From positions 747,813 to 811,812 of the forward strand of contig JACKPC010000003.1 of NCBI GenBank assembly GCA_024233835.1: a stretch of 64,000 nucleotides of DNA, given 5' to 3'. The notes beneath the pieces are model-generated. The model did no database searches, was not told where the DNA came from, and was given only the letters and a program-made list of their open reading frames with translations. Below, piece by piece: positions 34,247-44,128 of this stretch (position 1 is the stretch's first letter; the number at the start of each line of letters is the position of its first letter). The position numbers were made by a program, and so were the translations under genes. The DNA is from Leptospiraceae bacterium (GTDB lineage: Bacteria; Spirochaetota; Leptospiria; Leptospirales; Leptospiraceae).

Positions 34247-37200
34247 ATGTTTTATATGCACTTTTTGATAGGCTATGCTTGCTCAATGATTTTGCTATTT
34301 TTCCTTTTTTCCTGCCAAATTCCTGAAATGGATTTTAAAAGAGTGGAAAAGGGAAAGCTACAAATTACAAGGCAAGAATTATCAAAGGGCATTCTTCGTC
34401 TCGATGGTTTCTGGGAATTCTACTGGAAAGAGCTTTTAAGCCATGAGGATTTTTTAAATCCAGAAAGACTTCAAGTAAAGCCTTTTTACCTTAAAGTTCC
34501 TTCCAATTGGAGTAATCATGAGAGCGGAGAAGTTCGTCCTCAGGGTTATGGGACTTTCAGGTTAATTCTAGATCTACCCGATATAGACAACGAAACCCTG
34601 GCTTTTAAGATTAATCCTATAAGTTCGGCTTATACACTGGAAATCAATGGAAGAGTTTATGTATCGAATGGAAGGGTAGGAAAGAGCCGGGAAGAAATGA
34701 AGCCTTCTTATCGTTCTCAGCTTATCTCCTTGCCCTCTGCGAATTCTTATGAAATTATCATCCGGGTTTCGAATTACTATCATGGTGATTCAGGAGGAAT
34801 TTGGGAATCGATTCTTTTCGGAAAAGAAAAAGACATTCATGAAAAAAATAATAAAGACCTTAGCTTTGAATGGTTTCTGGTGGGTAGTCTTCTTATCATG
34901 GCTTTTTATCACTGGAGTTTATATTTAATAAGAAGAAAGGATCGTTCTCCCTTATGGTTCGGACTCTTTTGCTTTTCTTTGGTGCTTCGAACCTTATGTA
35001 CAGGAAATCGTTTTTTATACTGGCAATTCAGTGAAGAGTATTTCTCCTTTGTTTACAGGCTCGAATATTTAACCTTATACCTCGGAACACCTTCTTTTGT
35101 ATTATATACCTATTATGTTTTCGAGAAAAAATTCTATCGAAGTCTTACTTATTTATCTTTGATTATAGGGATGGTTTTTAGTTTATATGTTATATTTTTT
35201 CCTACTTACTATTTTACGAAAACTCTCGTCTATTATGAATCTTATATTTTTCTAATCATATTGTTTATTTTAGTATTTATCATTCAAGAATTAAAAAGTA
35301 AGATGGAAGAAATCTATATATACACTTTAGGTGGTATTCCTCTTATTATCGCTATCATTAATGATATTCTATTTAGCCAATTAATGATTAATACCGGGTA
35401 TTATAGTCCTCTCGGTCTTTTTCTCTTTATCTTTTCCCAGGCGGTTTTACAATCTCGAAAATTTTCAAGGGCTTTTTATGTTAGTGAAATTCTCTCTTTA
35501 GAACTAAAAGAGTATTCAAAGAAGCTGGAAGAGCAAAATGAAAAGCTACAAACTCTGGATAAGATAAAAGATGAATTTTTAGCGAAAACATCTCATGAGC
35601 TTAGAACACCTCTCAATGGAATTGTAGGAATCGCCGATTCTATGCTGGATAAAAGCTTTCAACTGACCGAAAGGGCAAAGGAGAACCTATCTTTAATCAT
35701 ATTGAGCGGTAAACGTTTGACAAACCTTGTAAATGATATATTAGACTATTCAAAATTAAAGAACAGAGATATAGTTTTACAACAAAAAGAAATAGAGCTG
35801 TACGGTCTTGTTGACTTTGTCTTTCGTTTACATCAACAGTCAGCAAGAATAAAGGATATTCAATTAATGAATCATGTTGAAAAAGTCAAGGTCTATGCGG
35901 ATGAAGGAAGAATACAACAAATTCTCATGAACCTGATAGGGAATGCGATTAAGTTTACACATGAGGGAAGTGTAAGTGTCCAAACAAAACAAGAGAATGA
36001 AAAGGAGCTTATTATTCAGATTATGGATACCGGGATTGGGATTCCGAGAGATAAGTATGAATATATCTTTCACTCCTTCGAGCAGGTGGATTCTTCTATT
36101 TCAAGAAAATATGGTGGAACGGGTCTCGGCCTAAGTGTCTGTAAACAACTGGTAGAGCTATATGGTGGTAAAATTTGGGTAGAGTCAACACCTGGAAAAG
36201 GTTCCTGTTTTTCCTTTACCCTGCCGATTCGAGATTCAGGAATAACTCAAGCAGAAACTATAGATATAGCCTTATTTAAAGAAATAGATTTTATAGACAA
36301 AAAAAGAGAAGAAGTAGTTTTTCCGGAAAAACTTTCAGGAAAAATTAAGGTGCTTATCGTAGATGATGAACCTATTAATCTACAGGTTTTAGAAAACTAT
36401 TTGGAGACAGAAAGTTTTTTCATAAGCCGTGCTGATTCGGGTAAAAAAGCCCTTCAACTATTAAAATCAGAGAAGCCTGATTTAATTCTTTTGGATGTGA
36501 TGATGCCGGAACTTTCCGGTTATGAAGTGTGTAAGGAAATTCGGAAGAAATATACTCCTTTAGAACTTCCGGTGATTATGTTAACAGCAAGATCAGGAGA
36601 TTTGCATGTGGTGGAGGGGATGGAATCGGGAGCCAATGATTATTTAACAAAGCCTTTTTTAAAAGAAGAGCTTTTTTCTCGCATTCAATTACATCTGAGA
36701 AATGCAAAGGTTTCCAGACAATTCAGTCGCTTTGTGCCACATGAGTTTTTAAGAATATTAGAAATAGAAGATTTCTTAGATATTGACTTAAACCAGTATA
36801 TAGATGTAGAAATGGGAGTGATGTTTATTGATATAGTTGGATTCACAAATATATCAGAAGTTCTAAGTCCTTATGAGGGTTACAAAATGATTAATAATTA
36901 TCTCAAGCTTGTTTGTCCTATCATTCGAAAACAGGGTGGTATAATTATTAAATACCTCGGAGATGGAATTATGGCTATTTTTCCAAAGAATCTTGATTTA
37001 GCAATACAGGCTTCTATTCGTATCCATAAAACTCTTGAGAAGGCAAATCAAATTTTCCGATTAGATCCAAGTATAAAAGTGAAAATAGGTCTTCACTATG
37101 GTGATATGACTTTTGGAATTGTAGGTGAAAGTAACCGCTTACAGGTAGATAGCTTTTCGGATAATGTGAATCTGGCTGCAAGAATTGAAGGTCTTGCCGG

Positions 37201-37573
37201 CTATTATAATGCTGCAACTCTTGTTACAGATAATGTATTAACGCAGTTAGTACAAAAAGACCGGTTTCGCTATCGTTTTCTGGATGAGGTGATTGTAAAG
37301 GGAAAAACAAAACCGGAGAAGTTATACGAGGTTTTAGATTCTTTTTCAGATGAAGTAATTCAGAAAAAATTGAGTGTTGTCGAACAAATGCAACCTGCCT
37401 TAGAACTGTATCGCAGAGGAGAATTTGAAGAAGCCTCGAAGTTTTTTCATGTTCTCTTAAAAGAGTTTCCGGGGGATTTTCTCTTAAAGATTTACCTGGA
37501 ACGCTGTATTACTATGGAAGATGTGGGAGCATTACCCGGTTGGTCCGGAATCTGGATTATGAGAAATAAGTAA
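34247..37573 (+). CDS. Hybrid: 7TM sensor, histidine kinase, receiver, class III nucleotide cyclase
   Basis: 1108 residues. A leader with a lipobox-like FSC and an extracellular jelly-roll domain (7TMR-DISM type, LDGFWEFYWKELL...SNYYHGDSGGIW) is followed by seven membrane helices (about 205-400) and a coiled coil. Next come HisKA with His450 (TSHELRTPLNG), HATPase (NLIGNAIKFT, DTGIGIP, GGTGLGL), and a receiver with Asp750 (LLDVMMPELSGYE). The C-terminal cyclase has metal ligands at Asp862 (FIDIVGFT) and Asp906 (YLGDGIMAIF) and ends with a TPR-like tail (LPGWSGIWIM). All catalytic residues appear intact, so one chain could turn an outside signal into phosphotransfer and cAMP/cGMP. The neighbouring convergent gene is another cyclase with the same kind of tail. 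Confidence 0.93.
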   Translation: MFYMHFLIGYACSMILLFFLFSCQIPEMDFKRVEKGKLQITRQELSKGILRLDGFWEFYWKELLSHEDFLNPERLQVKPFYLKVPSNWSNHESGEVRPQGYGTFRLILDLPDIDNETLAFKINPISSAYTLEINGRVYVSNGRVGKSREEMKPSYRSQLISLPSANSYEIIIRVSNYYHGDSGGIWESILFGKEKDIHEKNNKDLSFEWFLVGSLLIMAFYHWSLYLIRRKDRSPLWFGLFCFSLVLRTLCTGNRFLYWQFSEEYFSFVYRLEYLTLYLGTPSFVLYTYYVFEKKFYRSLTYLSLIIGMVFSLYVIFFPTYYFTKTLVYYESYIFLIILFILVFIIQELKSKMEEIYIYTLGGIPLIIAIINDILFSQLMINTGYYSPLGLFLFIFSQAVLQSRKFSRAFYVSEILSLELKEYSKKLEEQNEKLQTLDKIKDEFLAKTSHELRTPLNGIVGIADSMLDKSFQLTERAKENLSLIILSGKRLTNLVNDILDYSKLKNRDIVLQQKEIELYGLVDFVFRLHQQSARIKDIQLMNHVEKVKVYADEGRIQQILMNLIGNAIKFTHEGSVSVQTKQENEKELIIQIMDTGIGIPRDKYEYIFHSFEQVDSSISRKYGGTGLGLSVCKQLVELYGGKIWVESTPGKGSCFSFTLPIRDSGITQAETIDIALFKEIDFIDKKREEVVFPEKLSGKIKVLIVDDEPINLQVLENYLETESFFISRADSGKKALQLLKSEKPDLILLDVMMPELSGYEVCKEIRKKYTPLELPVIMLTARSGDLHVVEGMESGANDYLTKPFLKEELFSRIQLHLRNAKVSRQFSRFVPHEFLRILEIEDFLDIDLNQYIDVEMGVMFIDIVGFTNISEVLSPYEGYKMINNYLKLVCPIIRKQGGIIIKYLGDGIMAIFPKNLDLAIQASIRIHKTLEKANQIFRLDPSIKVKIGLHYGDMTFGIVGESNRLQVDSFSDNVNLAARIEGLAGYYNAATLVTDNVLTQLVQKDRFRYRFLDEVIVKGKTKPEKLYEVLDSFSDEVIQKKLSVVEQMQPALELYRRGEFEEASKFFHVLLKEFPGDFLLKIYLERCITMEDVGALPGWSGIWIMRNK

Positions 37574-37588
37574 TGGACTTTTTTTAGG

Positions 37589-37616
37589 GCAGAGGCTGTG
37601 ACAGAGCAGCCCCTGC
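37589..37616. terminator. Hairpin between the convergent cyclase genes
   Basis: Arms GCAGAGGCTG and CAGCCCCTGC pair at 9 of 10 positions around an 8-nt loop, centred between the two convergent stop codons. There is no clear T-run on either strand, so termination is likely but not certain. Confidence 0.45.
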
Positions 37617-37632
37617 ATTTACTTCAGAACTC

Positions 37633-39735
37633 TTACTTGCTTGTCATCTGGTAAACTCCGGTCCAATCTTTGGGTGGTGGATTCTCAGAATAATCTTTGC
37701 AGCGTTTTATAAAAACTTCAGAAGCCAGATCATCCGGTCTGAGTTTGAGAGATTTTTCAAAATTCTCGATAGCCTGTTTCCAGTTTCTTTGAAGGTAATT
37801 TTCCAGGCCGCTTTCATAAAGAGCAATATGGTCTTTTAACTCTTTCGTAAGGGAATTTTTTTCTCCCAAAAGTTCATAGACGGTCACCATTGTTGCCTTG
37901 CCTTTAACAGCTACAAAATCTAATTTACGGGTGTCGAAATCTTCTTTCACCAGAGCATGAGTTGATTCACTTATCATAATTTCTGTTCCGTAGTATTTAT
38001 TTAAACCTTCGATACGACTGGCCAGATTCACACTGTCTCCAATAACCGTATAGTTCAAACGATTATCGGAACCGATGTTACCCACAATCATTTCACCGGT
38101 GTTTATACCGATTCTATCTTTAATAACAGGTTTTCCGGTTTCTTTCCATTTTTTTTCAAGTTCCTTACGATTACTTTTTACCAGAAGTGCAGAACGACAG
38201 GCAAATTTTGCATGTTCGGGTAATTCAGCAGGTGCACCCCAGAAAGCCATGATAGCATCACCGATATATTTATCAATGGTTCCTTTATTATCAATGATAG
38301 TGCGGCTGGATGAAGCCATATATTCCCCGAGATGTAATACCAGTTCTTCGGGTTTCATGGCCTCTGAAATAGAAGTAAAACCTGCGATGTCAGAGAAATA
38401 GATAGTAAGAGTTTTCTTCTCTCCACCTAAGTTTGCTTCTTTTCCCATGGATATTAGCTCTCGCACCAGGTCTGCCGGAACATACTTCTTGAAAGATTGA
38501 AGCCCTTTCTTCATGTTTACGAATGATTGGGCCATTTGTTCCACTTCAATTAAAGAAGAGGATATTTCTATATTCGAATCCAGTTGGAAGTTCTTGATAT
38601 TATCCATTTCGGTTCCGAGTTGAGAAAGTGGTTTGGATATTTTCCTCGAAAAAACAACTCCAATGATTACAGCTATAAAAATTAGAACAAACGAAATGAT
38701 TAAGATAATCATATTATTTCTTTTGGCTATATACATGAAGTCATCTTCCGGGACAACAATACCTATCATCCATTCATGATGACCGCTAAAAGCGTAGTAC
38801 ATATTTAAGTGCTCTTCGCCTTCATGAACATGCTCAAAGAATGTATGTTTGACTTTTAAGTCTTGAAAGGTTTTTCCCTTTGCATATTCTCTAAAAGCAT
38901 GAATGGAATTAATAATTTCATGGTCTTCCTCGTCGTCACCATGCGACTCATCTAACTCATGGAATTTTTCTCCTTCATAAAGAGGGTGAGCGACAATCTT
39001 ATAGTCCTTATTTATAATAAATGCCTTTCCGGTTTTTCCTATTTTAACTTTTCCTAAAAAATAAGAAATACCTTCAATGCCTATATCAATGCCCAGAACA
39101 CCCAGTAGCTTATCTCCTTTGATAATCGGTGTGCTATAGGTTAAACCGGGCTTCTTCTCGGTTTCAAAAATATAAACATCAGTCCAAATATGGTCCTTTT
39201 TGGCTTTAGAATCCTTATACCAGCTTCTTTTTCTGGGGTCATATCCTTTTTCATCTTCTTCGATTTTATCAGTGTATTCTTTGATAAAGGATTTATTTTC
39301 ATGTTTCCAGGTGGTGATCGCTTTCCCGCCTTTTCGTAGTATCTGTTTTATACTGATACTATTATCCGGCATTTTTTTTGCCATGATGAAGTTGCCGCTT
39401 ATTTCATCACCATACATAACAGAAACAAACTGGGTGTTCGCTTTTAGTATGCTGTGAAAGTTTCTTTCCAGTTGGCTAAAATTATTTGCCTGGAGTAAAC
39501 CTTCTGTAAACATAAATTCAGTAATTTCTCCATTTACCGGTGCATCATGCAGGTAAGATAGGGTCTTATCAATGGTGTGATGGCTTATTTTTTCCATCAT
39601 GGATTCTACTAATTCATGCACGGAGTGTTTGGTGGCATAGTGGTAAAGAAGACTAATTAAACCACCGGAAAGTAAAATGACTATCGTTGCCAGAGAAACA
39701 ACACTCAGGCGAACGGAAAATTTTAAATTTTTCAT
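37633..39735 (-). CDS. Membrane adenylate/guanylate cyclase with Cache-like sensor and HAMP
   Basis: 700 residues. An N-terminal membrane helix precedes a periplasmic Cache-type sensor of about 290 residues (DPRKRSWYKDSKAKKDHIWTDVY, GVLGIDIGIEGISYFL). A second helix (MIILIISFVLIFIAVIIGVVF) is followed by HAMP and a class III cyclase with FSDIAGFTSISE and DKYIGDAIMAFWG as metal-binding segments and DSVNLASRIEGL. The sensor contains an unusual His/Asp/Glu-rich stretch (DESHGDDEEDHE ... HTFFEHVHEGEEH ... SGHHEW), which might bind a metal ion. A TPR-like tail ends with DWTGVYQM. The product nucleotide is not decided by sequence alone. Confidence 0.92.
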   Translation of the reverse strand: MKNLKFSVRLSVVSLATIVILLSGGLISLLYHYATKHSVHELVESMMEKISHHTIDKTLSYLHDAPVNGEITEFMFTEGLLQANNFSQLERNFHSILKANTQFVSVMYGDEISGNFIMAKKMPDNSISIKQILRKGGKAITTWKHENKSFIKEYTDKIEEDEKGYDPRKRSWYKDSKAKKDHIWTDVYIFETEKKPGLTYSTPIIKGDKLLGVLGIDIGIEGISYFLGKVKIGKTGKAFIINKDYKIVAHPLYEGEKFHELDESHGDDEEDHEIINSIHAFREYAKGKTFQDLKVKHTFFEHVHEGEEHLNMYYAFSGHHEWMIGIVVPEDDFMYIAKRNNMIILIISFVLIFIAVIIGVVFSRKISKPLSQLGTEMDNIKNFQLDSNIEISSSLIEVEQMAQSFVNMKKGLQSFKKYVPADLVRELISMGKEANLGGEKKTLTIYFSDIAGFTSISEAMKPEELVLHLGEYMASSSRTIIDNKGTIDKYIGDAIMAFWGAPAELPEHAKFACRSALLVKSNRKELEKKWKETGKPVIKDRIGINTGEMIVGNIGSDNRLNYTVIGDSVNLASRIEGLNKYYGTEIMISESTHALVKEDFDTRKLDFVAVKGKATMVTVYELLGEKNSLTKELKDHIALYESGLENYLQRNWKQAIENFEKSLKLRPDDLASEVFIKRCKDYSENPPPKDWTGVYQMTSK

Positions 39736-39817
39736 AATCTACAAGCTCCCCAAAAGCGAATCGTAATTAAAAATTAATTTTTGTAAATAAATATTTTATA
39801 TTTTGATTAAAAATCTT

Positions 39818-41812
39818 CTATAAGATTTTTTTTAGCTCATCACAGGATTTTTTACTTCCTTTAGAGCAAGCATCCAGATAGTATTCTTTTGATTTTTGTT
39901 TATCTCCCTTTTTTAAATAAAGAGAACCGAGACTTTCATAAAAGAATATCTGGGGTTTTAATAAAAGCGCGTTTTCAGCATACTGAATAGCTTTATCATA
40001 ATTTTTAGATTTTTCTGCTAATCTCACAAGCCAGGTATGTAAATATAGGTTATTAGGTACTTTTTTGTTGGCTTCTTCGAGATAAGTTAAGGATTTATTA
40101 TATAGTTTTTCACTATCATACATGCTGGCAAGCAAAACGTAGATATTTAAAATAGAAGGAAAAATGCTTACAGCTTTCTCGTATTTCTCTTTGGCTTCTT
40201 CCATAGCATTAAATTTTTGTAGCCAGTAGCCATATAACTGGTTGGAATAAAACAGGTTGGGGTTCAGGTTATAGGCATCTAACATTTCCTGCTTGGTTTC
40301 GAAGTTTTGTTTATCTATAGTATTTATAAAAGTTAAAAATACTTTAGATAGGGCATCTTCCGGTTTAACTTTTAAAACTTTTTCAAAGTATTTTTTAGAT
40401 TCTTTCGAGTTTTCTTCAATAAGGTCATAATAAAGAGCCATTGCACGGTTGGGTTTGTATTCATTAGCTGCAAGTGCTAAAGATTTCTGTGCTGCTTCTT
40501 TTGATAGAGATTTATACTTTTCATAGCTACTTTCATTATAAACGTGGTAAAGGTAGTAGCGAGAAGAATAAACTTCAGAGAGTAGGGCATGAGCTTTGTA
40601 AAACTTGGGATCCAGTTCTATTGCTTTTTTTAGAAGGGTTTCAGATTCTTCCAGGCTCTTTTCACTCATTTCAAGATATTTCTCATTACCTTTAATATAG
40701 GAAATGTAAGCTTCTTCGTTGCTAGTTGCAAAATTGGAAGGTTTAGTTTCTACATTTTTTGTTTCGGGAGCCAGAAAATTATATTTTTCCAAAAGAAGTT
40801 TTTTCCATTCTTCTTCTACTACAAATACATCCTTTCCTTCAAGGTTTATTGTATAGTCGATATGACTTCCCTGAATAACTTCACCATATTTATCTTTTAA
40901 GTCACAGTAAATCTTGGCTTTGTTACCGGCGAAGTAAAGTTTACCGGAAAGTAGAGTATTGGCACTGAGTTCATTGACAATAGATATATCTTCCATATAT
41001 TTAGATTCCAACTCTTTCTGTTTGCTGCTTCGCTCTTGAACGCTTACCTGTAGTTCGTGTAAAACAGATACGGTGGCCATTTGCAAAAATGTTTGATATT
41101 CTTCCTTCTCTTTATTATTGGATTCAAAGGGTAGAACAACGACTTTCATCTTTGTTTCACTTTCACTCGGAACAAATTTTCCATCATAACTTCTGAGTTG
41201 ATAGCCAATATAGACATCCTTCCAGAAAGTAAATTCCTCTTCTCCTTTTTGGATACTGTTTTCTACACCCACCTGCAAACCCGGTAATTGCTGATTTAGA
41301 TAGGCCTTCGCATCAAAATCGACTCCTTTTTGGGTTTTTAACTTTACTTTAACTTCATCTGCATACATAACAGAAGAAATATACTTCATCTTCTTCATAT
41401 TTTCATCATTTGCAAAAGAGTTTAATATTTTAGGATTTTCTAAAGTTTCCACACGAGGGTTTATTAGTTCAATTTCTACTTCTTCTATTAGATCCAGCTT
41501 AGTTCCAAAGGAAAACATTCCCTGAACTCTTGCCGAGGCTCCGAGCTTAGTTCTCGAATCATACTTCTTTTTAAAAATGCCTTCGGGTTTATCTTTTTTT
41601 ACCATTCCTTCATAAACCATACCCGGTGAAAAGCCATTCTTATCTTTTACGTATCCCAAAAAGTTACGTTTGGTATACAGATCAAATTGTTCGAAGCCCT
41701 GAATGGTATTGTCGAATTTTTGAAGGTCTTTTCGAAAAAAAGATTTACAAGTTACTTGTAAAACCATAAAACTGAGAAGGAAAGAGAGGAAAATTTTGTT
41801 TTGAAGCTTCAT
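39818..41812 (-). CDS. TPR lipoprotein with TolB-like middle domain
   Basis: 664 residues. Lipobox LQVTC. The middle part (MKVVVLPFESNNKEKEEYQTFLQMATVSVLHEL...NTLLSGKLYFAGNKAKIYCDL) resembles TolB/CsgG-like nucleotide-free domains. The C-terminal 300 residues contain about seven TPR-like helical pairs (for example LKKAIELDPKFYKAHALLSEVY and AIQYAENALLLKPQIFFYESLGSLY). Such proteins scaffold envelope complexes. It overlaps the stop of the amidohydrolase gene by 4 bp and is the last gene of a four-gene operon that contains a peptidoglycan amidase. Confidence 0.82.
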   Translation of the reverse strand: MKLQNKIFLSFLLSFMVLQVTCKSFFRKDLQKFDNTIQGFEQFDLYTKRNFLGYVKDKNGFSPGMVYEGMVKKDKPEGIFKKKYDSRTKLGASARVQGMFSFGTKLDLIEEVEIELINPRVETLENPKILNSFANDENMKKMKYISSVMYADEVKVKLKTQKGVDFDAKAYLNQQLPGLQVGVENSIQKGEEEFTFWKDVYIGYQLRSYDGKFVPSESETKMKVVVLPFESNNKEKEEYQTFLQMATVSVLHELQVSVQERSSKQKELESKYMEDISIVNELSANTLLSGKLYFAGNKAKIYCDLKDKYGEVIQGSHIDYTINLEGKDVFVVEEEWKKLLLEKYNFLAPETKNVETKPSNFATSNEEAYISYIKGNEKYLEMSEKSLEESETLLKKAIELDPKFYKAHALLSEVYSSRYYLYHVYNESSYEKYKSLSKEAAQKSLALAANEYKPNRAMALYYDLIEENSKESKKYFEKVLKVKPEDALSKVFLTFINTIDKQNFETKQEMLDAYNLNPNLFYSNQLYGYWLQKFNAMEEAKEKYEKAVSIFPSILNIYVLLASMYDSEKLYNKSLTYLEEANKKVPNNLYLHTWLVRLAEKSKNYDKAIQYAENALLLKPQIFFYESLGSLYLKKGDKQKSKEYYLDACSKGSKKSCDELKKIL

Positions 41813-42765
41813 ACGAACTCCCGAATAGTAAAGAATTTGATAGCATTTTTGTAGAATATCTCTTGAGCTGTTTTTTTGCTTATATTTTTTTCTAATATAC
41901 TTTTCACTGCATGACTATAGGAATAGGGAATATTCGGAAAATCAGAGCCAAAGAAAATACGTTCACTGTATTTTTCCAGGAGAAAAAATACCTCATCTAC
42001 TGATTCACCGGTTGCTAAAAAGTCCACAAAAACCATAGTAGTATCCATATACAGGTTTGGATAAATAGCAAAAAGATTTGCATATTCTTCTATTTCTGCC
42101 GCCCCCATGTGTGCAACAATTACTTTTAGTCTCGGAAATGTTTGCATAAAGGGAGCAAAATATGAGATACCTGTAAACTCACCCTTTAAGGGAGCCGTTC
42201 CCGTATGTATAACAAGGGGAATTTGCTTTTCTTCCAGATATAAAAAAACAGAATGGAGCTCCGGAAGATTCAAATTCAATTTGGAAACCTCACAATGAAG
42301 TTTGAAACCTTTCAATCCATACTCTTCAACAGCTTTTTTTGTATATCTTAGAACTCCATTTTCCGGATAGAAAGTTCCGAAAGCCAGCATACCCGGAATT
42401 TGAAGACAATTTTCATAAACCCAGAGATTTAGCATTTCTGCCATATTCGGTCTGTGAGCATAATTTAGGCTCGTAAAATAGGAAACACGATTTTTCTTAA
42501 GCTCCTCCAGGCGTTTCTCCGTAGAAAAACGATAAGCAATATCCCATTGAACTTTATCAAACCATTTCCAGATTAATCTCATAATGTATTCCGGAAAAAA
42601 ATGTGTATGGATGTCAAAAATAAAAGGAATATTATATTGCTCTAATAAATCGATATGAGATGGATCTTTTTCATATAGGGGAGGGAGATTTTCACCTTTC
42701 CAACGAAAAAATCCCTTATTTTTACGTTCAGCATCTGAATGCTGGCAGGCATAACAGGGTAACAT
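41809..42765 (-). CDS. Amidohydrolase_2 family metal-dependent hydrolase
   Basis: 318 residues. TIM-barrel amidohydrolase with metal-binding DIHTHFFPEYI near residue 50, then FKLHCEV, VIHTGTAPL, VIVAHMGAAEIEEY and catalytic GSDFPNIPYSY. This pattern fits the ACMSD/uronate-type Amidohydro_2 group (decarboxylases or hydrolases). The N-terminus has an unusual CYACQHSDAERKNKGFFRW segment before the barrel. Its first 38 bases overlap the end of the amidase gene in another frame. The substrate is unknown. Confidence 0.87.
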   Translation of the reverse strand: MLPCYACQHSDAERKNKGFFRWKGENLPPLYEKDPSHIDLLEQYNIPFIFDIHTHFFPEYIMRLIWKWFDKVQWDIAYRFSTEKRLEELKKNRVSYFTSLNYAHRPNMAEMLNLWVYENCLQIPGMLAFGTFYPENGVLRYTKKAVEEYGLKGFKLHCEVSKLNLNLPELHSVFLYLEEKQIPLVIHTGTAPLKGEFTGISYFAPFMQTFPRLKVIVAHMGAAEIEEYANLFAIYPNLYMDTTMVFVDFLATGESVDEVFFLLEKYSERIFFGSDFPNIPYSYSHAVKSILEKNISKKTAQEIFYKNAIKFFTIREFV

Positions 42766-44128
42766 TTGTATCCTTTTTGGAAAGATAATTTAATATGGCT
42801 TGATAATAGGCAAAGGCTACCTGCCATATTCTTTTAGAAGTTTTTATTCCGAAAAAATCATAAGTCTCTTTAGATAGTTCCGGATATTCTTTTTCATTAT
42901 CCTGATATAAGCTCTCTCCATAAGCAATAGGACCATGAATCAAACGGGTCAGACGAAGATTTCTTGAGTAAACTCCTTCTTTACCGGAATACAAACTAAA
43001 TTTAGTTAGATAGGATAAATTATAACCATTAGGAACCGGGAGAATTTTCAATTCCTTTTTAAATTGTTCTTCCAGGGATGAGGCCAGTTTAATCGATTGT
43101 GGCATATCCTCAGTCAACAGTAGTCTTAAAAGCTCGATTCTACCTTGAAGAGACTGTAAGGTTTCCCTATCTAAACATCCGGGGATAAATACCATGCTAT
43201 AATTATTTTTCGAAATAGGAAAAAATTTGGGTATTTTTTTTATCCCCCTCCAACTTTCTTCATCTATGTTGAAGTGAATGATAACACTTAAATCCGGATG
43301 AAAATCATTAATGAGTTCAGCTCTTTTTTCTAATTCAATATGTTTAAAATATTCATGGAAGAGTTTTCTATCCTTAGCATTTAATAAAAAACGATATTCC
43401 TTGTCGGTAATTTTCCCTTCATCCAGAGATTTTTTTAAAGAAAATTCTTTATCTGATTTTTTCCATTCTAAAAAGCTTTTTCCAAAAGCCGTATCTCCAT
43501 TTTGTTGTCTGGTGAGAAGCACTGTAGCCCCTCTATCTTCCAACATTTTTTTCAAGATATAAGCAGTCTGGAAGGCAAGCTTGGCTTCATAAAAAAAGTA
43601 TTCTTTTTTATCAGGAGATAGAATACGAATATATCGGTCTTCTAAAATAGCAGTATCTTGATCAATGCCTGTATGTCCCGGATCGATGGCAACTTTTAAA
43701 CCGGCGAGTTCTCCTCCTCTCCTTTTTTGTTTCTCTTTCCAGTCTTCATGCTTTTCTTTTCTTCTATTCAGCTCATTAATAATAGCAGGAGATAATTTTT
43801 GAGATTTCTTGGATAAATAAATATCTCTTAGCTCTGTTTCTTCGAAATATTTAAACAGATTTTGAAAAGTCGTAAATTCTTCTTTGAAGATTACAATTTC
43901 GGGTTTTATATTTTTATGGCCGGGAGAACTGGAATATATTTTGAGTTCAGATTCAGAGGCTTTATAGTAAGATTTAGCGGATTGAGAATGAAAAATTAAA
44001 GTATCATAATACTTATGTGGTGTATGTTTACAGGATAAAACAAATAAACTGAGAGATAGGAGGGATAAAAAAGAAAATACACCGGGCTTTGCCACCCGGT
44101 TAGAGTAAGAAGGACAGAAAGTTATCAA
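42728..44128 (-). CDS. N-acetylmuramoyl-L-alanine amidase (Amidase_3) lipoprotein
   Basis: 466 residues with a late signal peptide and lipobox LFVLSC. The Amidase_3 zinc fold has VAIDPGHTGID (first His), FYEAKLAFQTAYILKKMLEDRGATVLLTR (Glu and the usual helix), and LSVIIHFNIDEES (second His). It cleaves the peptide stem from glycan in peptidoglycan and probably acts in cell separation or wall turnover. A long helical insert (about 215-290) separates the motifs. The start is TTG at 44128, overlapping the upstream stop; a GTG at 44095 is an alternative. It overlaps the next gene by 38 bp. Confidence 0.87.
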   Translation of the reverse strand: MITFCPSYSNRVAKPGVFSFLSLLSLSLFVLSCKHTPHKYYDTLIFHSQSAKSYYKASESELKIYSSSPGHKNIKPEIVIFKEEFTTFQNLFKYFEETELRDIYLSKKSQKLSPAIINELNRRKEKHEDWKEKQKRRGGELAGLKVAIDPGHTGIDQDTAILEDRYIRILSPDKKEYFFYEAKLAFQTAYILKKMLEDRGATVLLTRQQNGDTAFGKSFLEWKKSDKEFSLKKSLDEGKITDKEYRFLLNAKDRKLFHEYFKHIELEKRAELINDFHPDLSVIIHFNIDEESWRGIKKIPKFFPISKNNYSMVFIPGCLDRETLQSLQGRIELLRLLLTEDMPQSIKLASSLEEQFKKELKILPVPNGYNLSYLTKFSLYSGKEGVYSRNLRLTRLIHGPIAYGESLYQDNEKEYPELSKETYDFFGIKTSKRIWQVAFAYYQAILNYLSKKDTNVTLLCLPAFRC

